From Treponema sp. UBA3649 (GTDB taxonomy: Bacteria > Spirochaetota > Spirochaetia > Treponematales > Treponemataceae), in assembly GCA_002373325.1 (NCBI GenBank), contig DFKI01000112.1:1-46002 (forward strand): a DNA stretch of 46,002 nt, read 5' to 3'. This document shows, in pieces, positions 24,289 through 32,897 of the stretch. Position 1 is the first letter of the stretch. Every line of letters begins with the position of its first letter. The notes beneath the pieces were generated by a model. The model was given only the letters and a program-made list of their open reading frames with translations. It was not told the DNA's origin and ran no database searches. The translations under genes and the position numbers were made by a program.

Positions 24289-24368
24289 TACATTCCTCCT
24301 GAACCACGCTTTTTTTGCAGATTGCGCATGGTGCATCCATAGACTGAGAAACTTTTTGGCATAGAACT

Positions 24369-24397
24369 ATAATAGCACAGTTTCATACAAAAAACAA
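24369..24397 (-). promoter_or_regulatory. Promoter of the second chemoreceptor
   Basis: Minus strand TTGTTT (24392-24397), 17-base spacer, TATTAT (24369-24374). The leader to ATG 24288 is about 75 bases. Confidence 0.5.
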
Positions 24398-24539
24398 GGG
24401 AATTTTTTATAAAACAAACCGTTTGACAAACCGGAAAATCAATTTTAAAAAAGGTATAAAAAAAGATGTACTATATGGAAGAAAAAAGTGAAAATCTTAG
24501 GAATTTTGCATTTTTTTAGGACAAAATCAACAAAAAACT

Positions 24540-24567
24540 TTGAAATATCTGAAAAATCTGTTAGAAT
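24540..24567 (+). promoter_or_regulatory. Promoter of the diguanylate cyclase gene
   Basis: TTGAAA (24540-24545), 16-base spacer, TAGAAT (24562-24567). Start near 24575 with a leader of about 65 bases ending in GGGGGGAAA before ATG 24641. Confidence 0.5.
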
Positions 24568-24640
24568 AACAGAGAGTTCTAAAAAAGGTCCTTCCAGATT
24601 CACAAGTGAGCGGAGACTGGAGAATGAACGGGGGGAAATC

Positions 24641-25975
24641 ATGGACAAAAATCCGGAAGCGTTCAATCAGATTGCGATGGCACTTTCACGACGGTTTGAC
24701 AGCCTGTATTATGTGGACATCGAAAGCGGTGCCTATAAGGAATATATGGCCACGTCATTTCTTGAATCCGTGAACATACCAAAGGAAGGAAAAGACTTTT
24801 TCGCGGAATCAAGGGAAAACGCCAAAAGATGCGTGCATCCGGATGATTTGGAGATGGTAACTCATATTCACGACAAATCCGTCATGCTTGAGCATCTTTC
24901 ACAGAAGCCCTATTTCTCCGCCATTTACCGCCTCATCTTGGACGGAAAAATCCTGCACGTGCGTCATTTTGAGATAATGTGTGAGGACAAAAAGCATATA
25001 CTCTGCTGCATCGAAAACTTTGAGGATGAGTTCAAAAAGCAGGAGGAGCAGGAAAGGAACCTTCTTTCGGCAAGGAGGATGGCACGCCGCGATGATTTGA
25101 CGGGAATCAGGAACAAAAACGCGTTCCGGGAATACATCAGGACTGTCGATGACATGATAAAGGCAAATCCCCATGACTATCATTTCGGGGTTGTTGTATG
25201 TGACATGAACGACCTCAAGCACATTAACGACACAAGGGGACACAGTTTCGGGGACGAATACATTCAGAGGACCAGCCGCATAATCTGCAACATCTTCAAG
25301 CACAGTCCCACGTTCCGAATTGGAGGCGATGAGTTCGTGGCGGTTCTGAACAATCAGGATTACGATGACCGGGAAAAACTTTTGGAGACTTTGAGAAAGG
25401 AATCCCTTGAAAACGGTCGCTCACGCTCAGGTCCTGTGATTGCAAGCGGCATGTCGGTGTACGATGAGGAGACGGATGACGAGTTTATGAAAGTCTTCAA
25501 GCGCGCGGACTCTGCCATGTACGAAGACAAGGCGGATTTGAAATCCATACGTGTAAAAGACGGATTTGCGAACATGGGAAAACTGCACACCCCGATTCCG
25601 GATGAAAGGAAACGGCGTCTGGACGCTCTTTTTGACGCACTGTATACCGTGGCGGGAGAGGGATACATCTATCTGAACGACATGCGCTACGACTACTCCA
25701 GGCTTTCACTTCCCCTTGTGGATGATTTTGAACTGGGCTCCGAGCACCTCTATCATGCGGATAAAATCTGGGATGAGAGAGTTCACCCGGATGACATGAA
25801 AATCTACAGGGATGCCGTGGATTCCCTCCTTTGCGGAACAGCCGATTTCAAGCTGACCCACTACCGCATGAGAAAATCCGACGGAAGCTATGTGGTGTGC
25901 AAGACAAGGGGCTTCGTTTTAAGCGACAGTAACGGGGATCCTGAGTATTTCGGAGGAATCCTCGTTCTGGTCTAG
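24641..25975 (+). CDS. PAS-GGDEF-PAS diguanylate cyclase
   Basis: A 444-residue soluble protein. Residues about 15-125 look like a PAS sensor (SLYYVDIESGAYKEY, CVHPDDLEMV). The GGDEF domain spans about 150-310, with DLTGIRNKNAFREY, CDMNDLKHINDTRGH and an intact FRIGGDEFVAVL (GGDEF at 228-232), so it should make cyclic-di-GMP from two GTP. No RxxD inhibitory site is seen just before GGDEF. A second PAS-like domain fills about 325-444 (DDFELGSEHLYHADKIWDE, VHPDDMKIYRDAV, GSYVVCKTRGFVLSD). ATG 24641 follows GGGGGGAAA; a longer frame from 24488 covers the promoter. With the EAL protein at 7474-9654 it gives the window opposing cyclic-di-GMP activities. Confidence 0.9.
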   Translation: MDKNPEAFNQIAMALSRRFDSLYYVDIESGAYKEYMATSFLESVNIPKEGKDFFAESRENAKRCVHPDDLEMVTHIHDKSVMLEHLSQKPYFSAIYRLILDGKILHVRHFEIMCEDKKHILCCIENFEDEFKKQEEQERNLLSARRMARRDDLTGIRNKNAFREYIRTVDDMIKANPHDYHFGVVVCDMNDLKHINDTRGHSFGDEYIQRTSRIICNIFKHSPTFRIGGDEFVAVLNNQDYDDREKLLETLRKESLENGRSRSGPVIASGMSVYDEETDDEFMKVFKRADSAMYEDKADLKSIRVKDGFANMGKLHTPIPDERKRRLDALFDALYTVAGEGYIYLNDMRYDYSRLSLPLVDDFELGSEHLYHADKIWDERVHPDDMKIYRDAVDSLLCGTADFKLTHYRMRKSDGSYVVCKTRGFVLSDSNGDPEYFGGILVLV

Positions 25976-25989
25976 CCCCGGAATGTCTC

Positions 25990-27438
25990 TTACCAAACCT
26001 GCGACAAAGTTGCGTAATCAAGAAGGCTGGGATTTCCGTTTGAGTCAGTCACCAAAAGACCCGCGTTGATTTCGTAAAGCGGAGTGGCGGGACTTACGGA
26101 AAGCTCGCTCTCATTCAAAAGCTTCAGATTTTTGTCAAATGAGGCCACGAAATAGCGTCCACCGTCTCCCTGCACCACCACGTAATAATTGTTGGCGTGG
26201 AAAAGGAACTCCGTGTTCTCTGAAAGCACCTGGCTGCTCTGCCCCTTAAGTTCAAGGGTCTCGGAATCAATCAGGCAAAGTCGGATTGCAGAATGTCCGT
26301 CGTTCACACCGCACACAGCAAGGAACATCTTGTCAAAGAGATTTGTCTCGCCCTCATACTCAAGTGAGATATTATCTACTATATATACTGTCTTTCCCTT
26401 GATCTGCTTTACGGGTGAGCGGAGGATGATGTCACCGTTCTTTCCGTCCACGGTAATCAGAGTGTAAAGGTCACGCGCATCGTCCACAACAAAAAGTCCC
26501 GTAAGATAGGATGATTTGTCCACGACAGGCACAGTCTCACCATTCAGGACAGCCTTATCCGCCTCAATGGCCTGGGTCTCTTTACGCACCTCCATGTTCT
26601 TGCGGTCAGCTATCTTCTGCTCCTCGCTTGCCACAGCCGCAGCCTGTTTCGCTTCCTCTACGTTTCCTTCCTTGCGTTCCTGAGCGGCCTCCTTCTGAGC
26701 ATCCCTTGCCCTTTCCGTCGCACCCTCTGCCTCACGCTCCTTGATGTCGGTCATGTTCTCGCGGACCTCAATGGCCTTGTCCTCTTCCTGCCTCATCGCC
26801 TCAATAACCTTGTCATCGGTGATTGTGGTGGTGTCAACAACGGAAAGTCCTGCCTGCATACCGTTCAGGGGGATTACAATCTGGGTTTTTCCGGCCCAAT
26901 CCTCCCAGTTCGTGCTAAGCCCCACCTTATCCTCATCAAGATACGAAAGAACGGCTGGTTTGTACCTTTCCTGGAAAACTGAAATCTGATTCCGGTAAAC
27001 GGCATTGTAGACCGTGACGAAAGTAGCTATGGTCTCAGCGTCGCTCTGGTTATAATCATAAGCCGCCTGCAAAAATCCGGTGACAATACGGCGCAAGTTT
27101 TTGATATGGTCAACCCCGGCATTCTCATTCAGGACCAAAATATCAGCGTCGCGTCCCTCGCTCACGGAAGGATCCACCACGTGAATCAGACTGTACTTCG
27201 CGCTCGGCTCATAGTATTCGGTCAAATCAACGTCAAGGGCAACATGTCGGCCAAGTCCCGCACCAATGTTCACGATGGCCTGGGCACTGTCTATGTGGGC
27301 ATGTGGACCGCCGTAATTCTCAAACTGTACCGAATCAACTGAGCCCGGAACTTTGAGCTCCACTTCATCAACATTCAGGGCAGAGGCTGAAAGAACCAGT
27401 GTCACAGCCGCAACAAACACAGAGATTATTTTTTTCAT
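25990..27438 (-). CDS. P83/100 family protein (spirochaete antigen family)
   Basis: A 482-residue exported protein with signal peptide MKKIISVFVAAVTLVLSASA. The N-terminal 200 residues follow the spirochaete P83/100 pattern (NVDEVELKVPGSVDSVQFENYGGP, NIGAGLG, FLQAAYDYNQSDAETIATFVTVYNAVYR, VGLSTNWEDWAGKTQIVIPL). The middle (about 215-310) is an Ala/Glu/Lys/Gln-rich predicted coiled coil. The C-terminal 170 residues appear beta-rich (repeated strand-turn units such as DARDLYTLITVDGKNGDIILR), propeller-like. In Borrelia the homologue is a known serological antigen, and its biological role is not settled. ATG 27438 follows GAGGATGAG. It converges with the diguanylate cyclase gene across only 14 bases. 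Confidence 0.85.
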   Translation of the reverse strand: MKKIISVFVAAVTLVLSASALNVDEVELKVPGSVDSVQFENYGGPHAHIDSAQAIVNIGAGLGRHVALDVDLTEYYEPSAKYSLIHVVDPSVSEGRDADILVLNENAGVDHIKNLRRIVTGFLQAAYDYNQSDAETIATFVTVYNAVYRNQISVFQERYKPAVLSYLDEDKVGLSTNWEDWAGKTQIVIPLNGMQAGLSVVDTTTITDDKVIEAMRQEEDKAIEVRENMTDIKEREAEGATERARDAQKEAAQERKEGNVEEAKQAAAVASEEQKIADRKNMEVRKETQAIEADKAVLNGETVPVVDKSSYLTGLFVVDDARDLYTLITVDGKNGDIILRSPVKQIKGKTVYIVDNISLEYEGETNLFDKMFLAVCGVNDGHSAIRLCLIDSETLELKGQSSQVLSENTEFLFHANNYYVVVQGDGGRYFVASFDKNLKLLNESELSVSPATPLYEINAGLLVTDSNGNPSLLDYATLSQVW

Positions 27439-27474
27439 AACTCATCCTCGTCAGGGTGGATTTTGCATTTCCAT

Positions 27475-27503
27475 TATATCACAGAAAAAAGTTTTTTTAC
27501 AGT
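27475..27503 (-). promoter_or_regulatory. Promoter of the P83/100 gene
   Basis: Minus strand TGTAAA, 17-base spacer, TATAAT (27475-27480) preceded by TG one base upstream (extended -10 context). Leader about 30 bases to ATG 27438. Confidence 0.5.
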
Positions 27504-27585
27504 CCAAAAATGATTTTTGTTCGTATTTTTTGCAGATTTGACTCCCCCGCAATGAATTCGGGAAACATAAGTTCTTCAGCTTCCC

Positions 27586-27614
27586 TTTACTAATTGCCGA
27601 ATGTCTGCTATAAT
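27586..27614 (+). promoter_or_regulatory. Promoter of the DUF2804/proC operon
   Basis: TTTACT (27586-27591), 17-base spacer, consensus TATAAT (27609-27614). Start near 27621 with a 55-base leader. It is divergent from the P83/100 promoter. Confidence 0.6.
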
Positions 27615-27675
27615 AGAAAATCATACAAAAGAACATGCCGTTGTCCGCAATCTCCGGGACGGTTTGTGAAGGGAT

Positions 27676-28746
27676 ATGCCGTATACACGAAACATGGAGG
27701 AATGTCCTGAGCATCTGGTTGAGAACGGTAAATGCGTTTTCGGCACATTTGCAGGGCATCCGGAAAGATTGGACATCCGTAACGTCTCAAGAGCGTATCT
27801 GGATTTGCCCATTCCTAAAGTCATTACCAATCTCCGCATAAAAAGCCGCCTGTCTTTTTTCTTCAGCATAGGCGAATACATAGGCTGCATAGATTTTTTT
27901 GACGCGAAGATTGTGGGTATGGCCGACGTGAATTTCTGGAACCAGAGCACAAAGCAGCGTTTCTCTTACCGATCGCTCATGGGACCGAGAAAAAGGTTCG
28001 TGCCGCACAAGCTGAATCTGGCAGGGACATCCAGCTATAAAAAATCCAGATATATAAGAATAAACTGGGACAGGAACCACAACAAGCTTTCGGCAATCTT
28101 CAATCTCAAGGGGGATTCCGTGAGACCTTCCGCAGGTGGAGCGCTCAAAGCGTTTTTTCCCCTTGAACCGGCATCCGAACTTACATGCGTGACCCCGGCC
28201 CCAACTTTCCGCCGATGTTCCGCCAGATACTACGCATCCCTGCCCCTTCACGGAAGCATTACACTTGTGCCGAGGGGAGAAGCGCCAAAGACCATGCCCG
28301 ACGCCGACGGAATCTGTTTTTTTGAGGTCAACAGAACCTACATGAAATTTTCGACCAACAGCGAGTTTGCAGTCGGAATGGGGACGATTGACGGTAAAAA
28401 CGTCTCGTTCAAGATTGAGGCAGGCTCACAGGACGCGGTGGATCCCGACAAATACAACGGAAACGCTCTTTTTTACGCCGAATCCGTAACGCCGCTCCCG
28501 CCCGTAACAATCACGCACAGCTACGGACTGATGAAAACATGGAACATCCAGGACACGGAGAACATGATTGATTTAACATTCACGCCAATTTCCGATAATG
28601 TAAATGTAATCAATGCGATTGTCTTCCGCACTGAATATCACACAATCTATGGAACATTCAACGGTTGCCTGCTCACTAAAGACGGGGAAAAAATCAACGT
28701 CAACGGAATGCCGGGCCTGACCAAAAAATATGTTATCCGATTATAG
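27676..28746 (+). CDS. DUF2804-like protein of unknown function
   Basis: A 356-residue soluble protein without signal or membrane segment. The overall plan (DIRNVSRAYLDLPIPKVITNLRIKS early; DFFDAKIVGMADVNFWNQ; and a terminal HTIYGTFNGCLLTKDGEKINV followed by a short hydrophobic-basic end) resembles DUF2804 proteins, which are predicted beta-rich and uncharacterised. The middle contains an Ala/Pro/Gly segment (GGALKAFFPLEPASELTC) that breaks the usual pattern, and several motifs of the family are not obvious, so the assignment is moderate. ATG 27676 follows GAAGGGAT at short spacing; ATG 27694 is a possible alternative. The gene heads an operon: the 676-residue protein begins nine bases after its stop. 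Confidence 0.55.
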   Translation: MPYTRNMEECPEHLVENGKCVFGTFAGHPERLDIRNVSRAYLDLPIPKVITNLRIKSRLSFFFSIGEYIGCIDFFDAKIVGMADVNFWNQSTKQRFSYRSLMGPRKRFVPHKLNLAGTSSYKKSRYIRINWDRNHNKLSAIFNLKGDSVRPSAGGALKAFFPLEPASELTCVTPAPTFRRCSARYYASLPLHGSITLVPRGEAPKTMPDADGICFFEVNRTYMKFSTNSEFAVGMGTIDGKNVSFKIEAGSQDAVDPDKYNGNALFYAESVTPLPPVTITHSYGLMKTWNIQDTENMIDLTFTPISDNVNVINAIVFRTEYHTIYGTFNGCLLTKDGEKINVNGMPGLTKKYVIRL

Positions 28747-28755
28747 GAGTTAAAG

Positions 28756-30786
28756 ATGGCTGATAATGATGACTCAAGAAACGGAACCGCACGTTCTTTC
28801 GCGCCGGGAACATTTGAAAGGACACGCAAAAACATAGGACCGATTGACGCGGACGAAGCAAAGGAAATGGCACTGAAAATCGGAGGAGAAATCCTTCCCG
28901 AACGGGCTCCCGAGCCGGATCCAGCGACCATTGCAAGAAGAAACAGAAGCGACAGAGTGATTGTACGCGCCTCAGGACAGACATCATCGGACATTTCGTC
29001 AAAAAGCGCAGCCCTCTCACCATCAATAGCAACGACAGGAAGTACAAAAAGTATGACTACGGAGATTTTAAAGAAAACGGATGCCGATTTGCCGGCAGTG
29101 ACAGCAAAGGACCTCAAGCTCATGAACAAGCTGATGATGTCCGAAGAGTATGGTATTAAGCCCAACTACGGTGTCTTCAATTTCATTTTCAATCTTTCCG
29201 CAAAGAACAAGGAAAAAGTCGTAAAGGATTTGGGTGATTACAAAGTCCGTAAGCAGGTGGAGCATCTTCAGGCGTTCATCACAACGATGAAAACCTTCAT
29301 CCAGCTTTCCCCCGACGTGTACAAGGCGAAAATCGCGACCGAATCCGACCTCAAGTTCAAGTTCCTGCGCACAGTGGGAAAATGGAACCTCAAGACAATC
29401 CGCCCGCTCGCAGCCGACATGGAGGAAATCGCCGACCAGCTGACAATCCCCATGATGATTCCCTACGTGAAGGCGGTCTACCACGAGCTGATTACCGTCT
29501 ACTACATCGGAGAGCAGCAGATTCCAGCGATGATTAAGGAAATCTACACGGACCTTACCGAGTTCCCGAGCATGGACAAGGGACATCTTCAGGACATGGC
29601 GAAGGAGGGAATCACCGAGTGGCTCTACATCTACAACCAGATTCTCAAGGGAATGTACCCGATTCTGATGCGCATGTGCTCAAGTACCTACGTTGAGTTC
29701 CCGGCTTTCTTCACCAAGCAGATTGCGCAGATTTTGCAGTTCGTGGGTCTTTCAAAATATGACCTTCTCCTTCCTGAAAAGAAAAAGAAATCCGAGGAGG
29801 AAATCAAAAAGGAAGAGGAGGAGGCCCGCAAAAAGGCAGAGGAGAACAGACACATCCCCGGAAAAAGAAACGAGATTGTGGACACTGGACTCAAGCTTCT
29901 TGAGCAGCTTTTCCCGGAAGCAGGATTCAGCCATCTGGACACTCACCCGGATATGTTCACGTATTTCCAGCCCCTCTACAAATTCAACGAGGGATTCAAC
30001 ATGCTCAGCCCGGAGAACGGAACCCAGGTCGCGATGGTGCTCGTAAAGATTCTGGACGACCTTTTCCACGGATGCCGCAACATCAACTTCAATCTCAAGG
30101 CGGACGAAAAGCTGGGTATGCTCCAGGATTCCATGTCCAACGTAATGGCCGACTGGGGATTCTATCTGGAAGATTTGTTCTATAAAAAGCTCGGCGACTA
30201 CCTCAGGAATTTCATGAACTCGCTTTACTCACAGGCAGACTACCCCACCACGAACTACGGAAAGGAAAACATCAACAATATCCTCTGGCGCGAGAAATTC
30301 TACTTCCTGCCCAACTTGCAGTTCAACGCTCCCACCCTCACGAAGCCCCGCAACGACAGCAAGTATGAGCCGCTTTACAACCGCACAGATTATATCCGAA
30401 CTGTGTTTACAGTCCTTGTCCGCCGCATTGACGAGAACGCAGGATCAAAGAAGCCCGTCCTTGGCGTGATGAATCCCTGGGACCGCTATGTTTTCGACAT
30501 TCCGAACGTGGTCTCAAAGCGTCTTGATGTTCTGCTCGGTGCCAAAAAGGATGACCGCACCACCGCCGCCACGAACGCCAACCTGATTAAGTACACGCTC
30601 TGCATCGTGGCCGTCCTTGACTGGTGGATCAACAATCCCGACACACCGGCCTACACCACCGACTCCGCCGACTTCTACCGGAAGGCTGCCGACGGTTCCC
30701 CCGAGTTCTCAGCAGAGGTACGCGATGACCAGAACCAGCTCTTTGCCGAGGCAGTAAAAAAAGCAGTTGCCGCTCGTGCGAAATAA
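28756..30786 (+). CDS. Conserved-looking 676-residue cytoplasmic protein, function unrecognised
   Basis: I do not recognise this protein with confidence. Residues 1-110 are hydrophilic and low in secondary structure (SSDISSKSAALSPSIATTGS). From about 115 it is helical with aromatic-rich helices (YGVFNFIFNLSAKNKEKVVK, MIPYVKAVYHELITVYYIGE). Around residues 340-365 a highly charged helix (KKKKSEEEIKKEEEEARKKA) links to a second helical half that includes WGFYLEDLFYKKLGDYLRNF. It has no signal peptide and no membrane segment. The length is close to that of the treponemal cytoplasmic filament protein CfpA, but I cannot verify similarity from sequence memory. It starts behind GGAG nine bases after the DUF2804 gene and ends 27 bases before proC. 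Confidence 0.75.
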   Translation: MADNDDSRNGTARSFAPGTFERTRKNIGPIDADEAKEMALKIGGEILPERAPEPDPATIARRNRSDRVIVRASGQTSSDISSKSAALSPSIATTGSTKSMTTEILKKTDADLPAVTAKDLKLMNKLMMSEEYGIKPNYGVFNFIFNLSAKNKEKVVKDLGDYKVRKQVEHLQAFITTMKTFIQLSPDVYKAKIATESDLKFKFLRTVGKWNLKTIRPLAADMEEIADQLTIPMMIPYVKAVYHELITVYYIGEQQIPAMIKEIYTDLTEFPSMDKGHLQDMAKEGITEWLYIYNQILKGMYPILMRMCSSTYVEFPAFFTKQIAQILQFVGLSKYDLLLPEKKKKSEEEIKKEEEEARKKAEENRHIPGKRNEIVDTGLKLLEQLFPEAGFSHLDTHPDMFTYFQPLYKFNEGFNMLSPENGTQVAMVLVKILDDLFHGCRNINFNLKADEKLGMLQDSMSNVMADWGFYLEDLFYKKLGDYLRNFMNSLYSQADYPTTNYGKENINNILWREKFYFLPNLQFNAPTLTKPRNDSKYEPLYNRTDYIRTVFTVLVRRIDENAGSKKPVLGVMNPWDRYVFDIPNVVSKRLDVLLGAKKDDRTTAATNANLIKYTLCIVAVLDWWINNPDTPAYTTDSADFYRKAADGSPEFSAEVRDDQNQLFAEAVKKAVAARAK

Positions 30787-30813
30787 AGACTGAAACTTTG
30801 AAAGGGTGTGAAG

Positions 30814-31638
30814 ATGAAAAAACTGAATGAACTCCAGATTGGATGCATCGGCTGTGGAATGATGGGCGGTGCTTTGATGGAAGGAATCGCGAGGAAATTC
30901 GTTCCCGGAAATATTTTTGTGACCGACGCTGACATTTCCAAGGCGGAAGCTTTTGCCTCAAGGGTCGGTGTACACGCGCTTGCATCAAACAAGGACGTGG
31001 TGCTCAAGGCGGACGTGCTCTTCCTTGCCGTAAAGCCCATGTACGTGAAATCCGTGCTGAGTGAAATCCGCGGCGCGCTCAAGGAAAACACTTTGCTCAT
31101 CTCCATGGCTGCGGGCGTCACATTGGACACTCTGAAATCCGCCTTGGGTGATGAGGGTGCAAAAATCCACATCGTAAGAATCATGCCCAATCTTCCTGCG
31201 ACGGTCGGAGAGGCGATGATCGGAATCAGTCCCGCCGAAAACGTCTTGTCCGAGGAAGCTGATTGTGCGAAGTCCCTTTTGGAAGCGACAGGAAAAGCCG
31301 AGATTGTGAGCGAAAAGCTCATGGACGGTGTGACTGCCGTAAGCGGTTCAGGTCCTGCCTATGCGTTCCTTTTCATAGAGGCACTTGCAGATGCTGCGGT
31401 CAGGTTCGGCATCCCACGAAAACAGGCTTACATCTATGCCGCACAGACTCTCCGTGGAGCCGCAACCATGGCTTTGGAGGACGGACGCTCAATCAGCGAG
31501 CTAAAGGATGCCGTGTGCTCTCCTGCAGGAACCACGATTGAGGGTGTGATCGCGCTTGAGAAAAACGGATTCCGAAACGCCGTAATCGAAGCCGCCACCG
31601 CCGCATTCGAAAAATCAGTGGAGCTGGGAAAGAAGTAA
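30814..31638 (+). CDS. proC: Pyrroline-5-carboxylate reductase
   Basis: NAD(P)H-dependent last step of proline synthesis, in the cytoplasm. The 274-residue product has the Rossmann start IGCIGCGMMGGALMEGI, the family stretch VLFLAVKPMYVKSVLSEI and RIMPNLPATVGEAM. The C-terminal dimerisation domain carries the P5CR signature VSGSGPAYAFLFIEALADAAV, ending with LKDAVCSPAGTTIEG. A GTG codon at 30808 is in frame, but ATG 30814 has AAAGGG seven bases upstream and begins a natural N-terminus. It is the last gene of the DUF2804/676-residue/proC unit. Confidence 0.95.
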   Translation: MKKLNELQIGCIGCGMMGGALMEGIARKFVPGNIFVTDADISKAEAFASRVGVHALASNKDVVLKADVLFLAVKPMYVKSVLSEIRGALKENTLLISMAAGVTLDTLKSALGDEGAKIHIVRIMPNLPATVGEAMIGISPAENVLSEEADCAKSLLEATGKAEIVSEKLMDGVTAVSGSGPAYAFLFIEALADAAVRFGIPRKQAYIYAAQTLRGAATMALEDGRSISELKDAVCSPAGTTIEGVIALEKNGFRNAVIEAATAAFEKSVELGKK

Positions 31639-31713
31639 GCGGAAATTCATGTCATTGCCGCACTTGACACGGATTGGATGCGGAAAATTGTCCCTTATGC
31701 ACAGCCATAGTCC

Positions 31714-31750
31714 AATCTCCGCAAAAATGCGGTGAATAGCTTGACCAATC
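31714..31750 (+). repeat. Left copy of a 37-bp perfect direct repeat flanking fic
   Basis: Begins AATCTCCGCAAAAATGCGG and ends TAGCTTGACCAATC. It is identical at all 37 positions to 32855-32891. It contains the hairpin CCGCA/TGCGG and provides the -35 box (TTGACC, 31741-31746) of the fic promoter. Confidence 0.9.
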
Positions 31751-31775
31751 TCCGCATAATCATTACGATACAGGC
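31741..31775 (+). promoter_or_regulatory. Promoter giving a leaderless fic mRNA
   Basis: TTGACC (31741-31746), 17-base spacer, TACGAT (31764-31769), six bases (ACAGGC), ATG 31776. The inverted repeat ATGCGG (31727-31732)/CCGCAT (31752-31757) straddles the -35 box and may be an operator. Confidence 0.6.
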
Positions 31776-32876
31776 ATGTACATTTACGAATGGGATGCGT
31801 GGCCTGGTTTTACCTACAATGAAAAAAGAATCTCTCCCCTGCTTGAGACTTGCCATATAGAGCAGGGAAAACTTCTTTCAAAAATGGAGCAGCTTGGACT
31901 ATCCGAGCGGCAGGACAAAGTGATTTCAACCTTGACAAGCGACATCATAAAATCAAGCGAAATTGAAGGCGAGATACTGAACAAAACTCAGGTCCGCTCA
32001 TCAATCGCCAGAAAACTCGGCATTCAGACAGACGGTCTCTGCCAATCAACCAGGAACATCGATGTCGTTGTGGAGATGATGCTGGATGCCACACAAAATT
32101 ACGATAAGCCGCTAACAAAAAAAAGACTTTGCGGATGGCAGGCATGTCTTTTTCCAAACTCCTACAGCGGAATGTACAAAATTGATGTCGGAAAATACCG
32201 CAAGAATCCGATGCAAGTTGTATCCGGTGGAGTCGGAAAGGAGACCGTCCATTATCAAGCACCATCCCCCGAACAAGTCCCTTTGGAAATGAAAAAATTC
32301 CTGACTTGGTTCAACTCCTCTTCTGACGATGGATTTATTAAGTCGGCGGTCGCGCACCTATGGTTCGTCACGATACACCCCTTTGATGACGGAAACGGAA
32401 GAATCGCAAGGGCAATTTCAGACATGCTCCTTTGCCGGAGCGACAAAACATCCCTGCGTTTCTACAGCATGTCAAATCAGATAATGACGGAAAGAAAAGC
32501 CTATTATGAAGTTCTGGAACAAACGCAGAAAGGAAACCTTGACATAACGGAATGGCTCGAATGGTTTTTGAAATGCATTTTAAAAGCGATTGAGACAAGC
32601 CTTGAGTCTTCGAACGCTGTCCTGAAAAAGTATGCCTATCTCCAGTCCATTGAGGACATTCCTCTGAACGAGCGACAAAGAAAGATGATTGCAAGGATTT
32701 TGGATCCGTCCTGGTTCGGCGTGCTCAATACTTCAAAATGGGCAAAAATCACAAAGTGCTCATCCGACACAGCCCTTCGCGACATCAAGGATTTAGAAAG
32801 CAAGGGCATACTTGAAATGGACGCAACGTCAGGCGGCAGAAGCACAAACTATAAAATCTCCGCAAAAATGCGGTGA
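31776..32876 (+). CDS. fic: Fic family protein (AMP-transferase type) with self-inhibitory motif
   Basis: A 366-residue class II Fic enzyme that would transfer AMP from ATP to target hydroxyls. The catalytic loop HPFDDGNGRIAR (from about residue 201) is canonical. The N-terminal inhibitory helix reads SSEIEGE (60-66), matching S-x-x-x-E-G, whose Glu64 would block the ATP gamma-phosphate. The region before it is DUF4172-like (YIYEWDAWPGFTYNEKRISP). The C-terminus (about 300-366) is a winged-helix module (WAKITKCSSDTALRDIKDLESKGI). The final residues KISAKMR and stop are encoded by the right copy of the 37-bp repeat. No ribosome site; a promoter abuts the ATG. Its flanking repeats suggest a mobile or duplicated cassette. 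Confidence 0.92.
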   Translation: MYIYEWDAWPGFTYNEKRISPLLETCHIEQGKLLSKMEQLGLSERQDKVISTLTSDIIKSSEIEGEILNKTQVRSSIARKLGIQTDGLCQSTRNIDVVVEMMLDATQNYDKPLTKKRLCGWQACLFPNSYSGMYKIDVGKYRKNPMQVVSGGVGKETVHYQAPSPEQVPLEMKKFLTWFNSSSDDGFIKSAVAHLWFVTIHPFDDGNGRIARAISDMLLCRSDKTSLRFYSMSNQIMTERKAYYEVLEQTQKGNLDITEWLEWFLKCILKAIETSLESSNAVLKKYAYLQSIEDIPLNERQRKMIARILDPSWFGVLNTSKWAKITKCSSDTALRDIKDLESKGILEMDATSGGRSTNYKISAKMR

Positions 32877-32891
32877 ATAGCTTGACCAATC
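32855..32891 (+). repeat. Right copy of the 37-bp direct repeat flanking fic
   Basis: Identical to 31714-31750. It encodes the last codons and stop of fic and ends seven bases before the stop of the convergent acetyltransferase gene. Its TTGACC has no matching -10 box 17 bases later. Confidence 0.9.
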
Positions 32892-32897
32892 ACCGCG

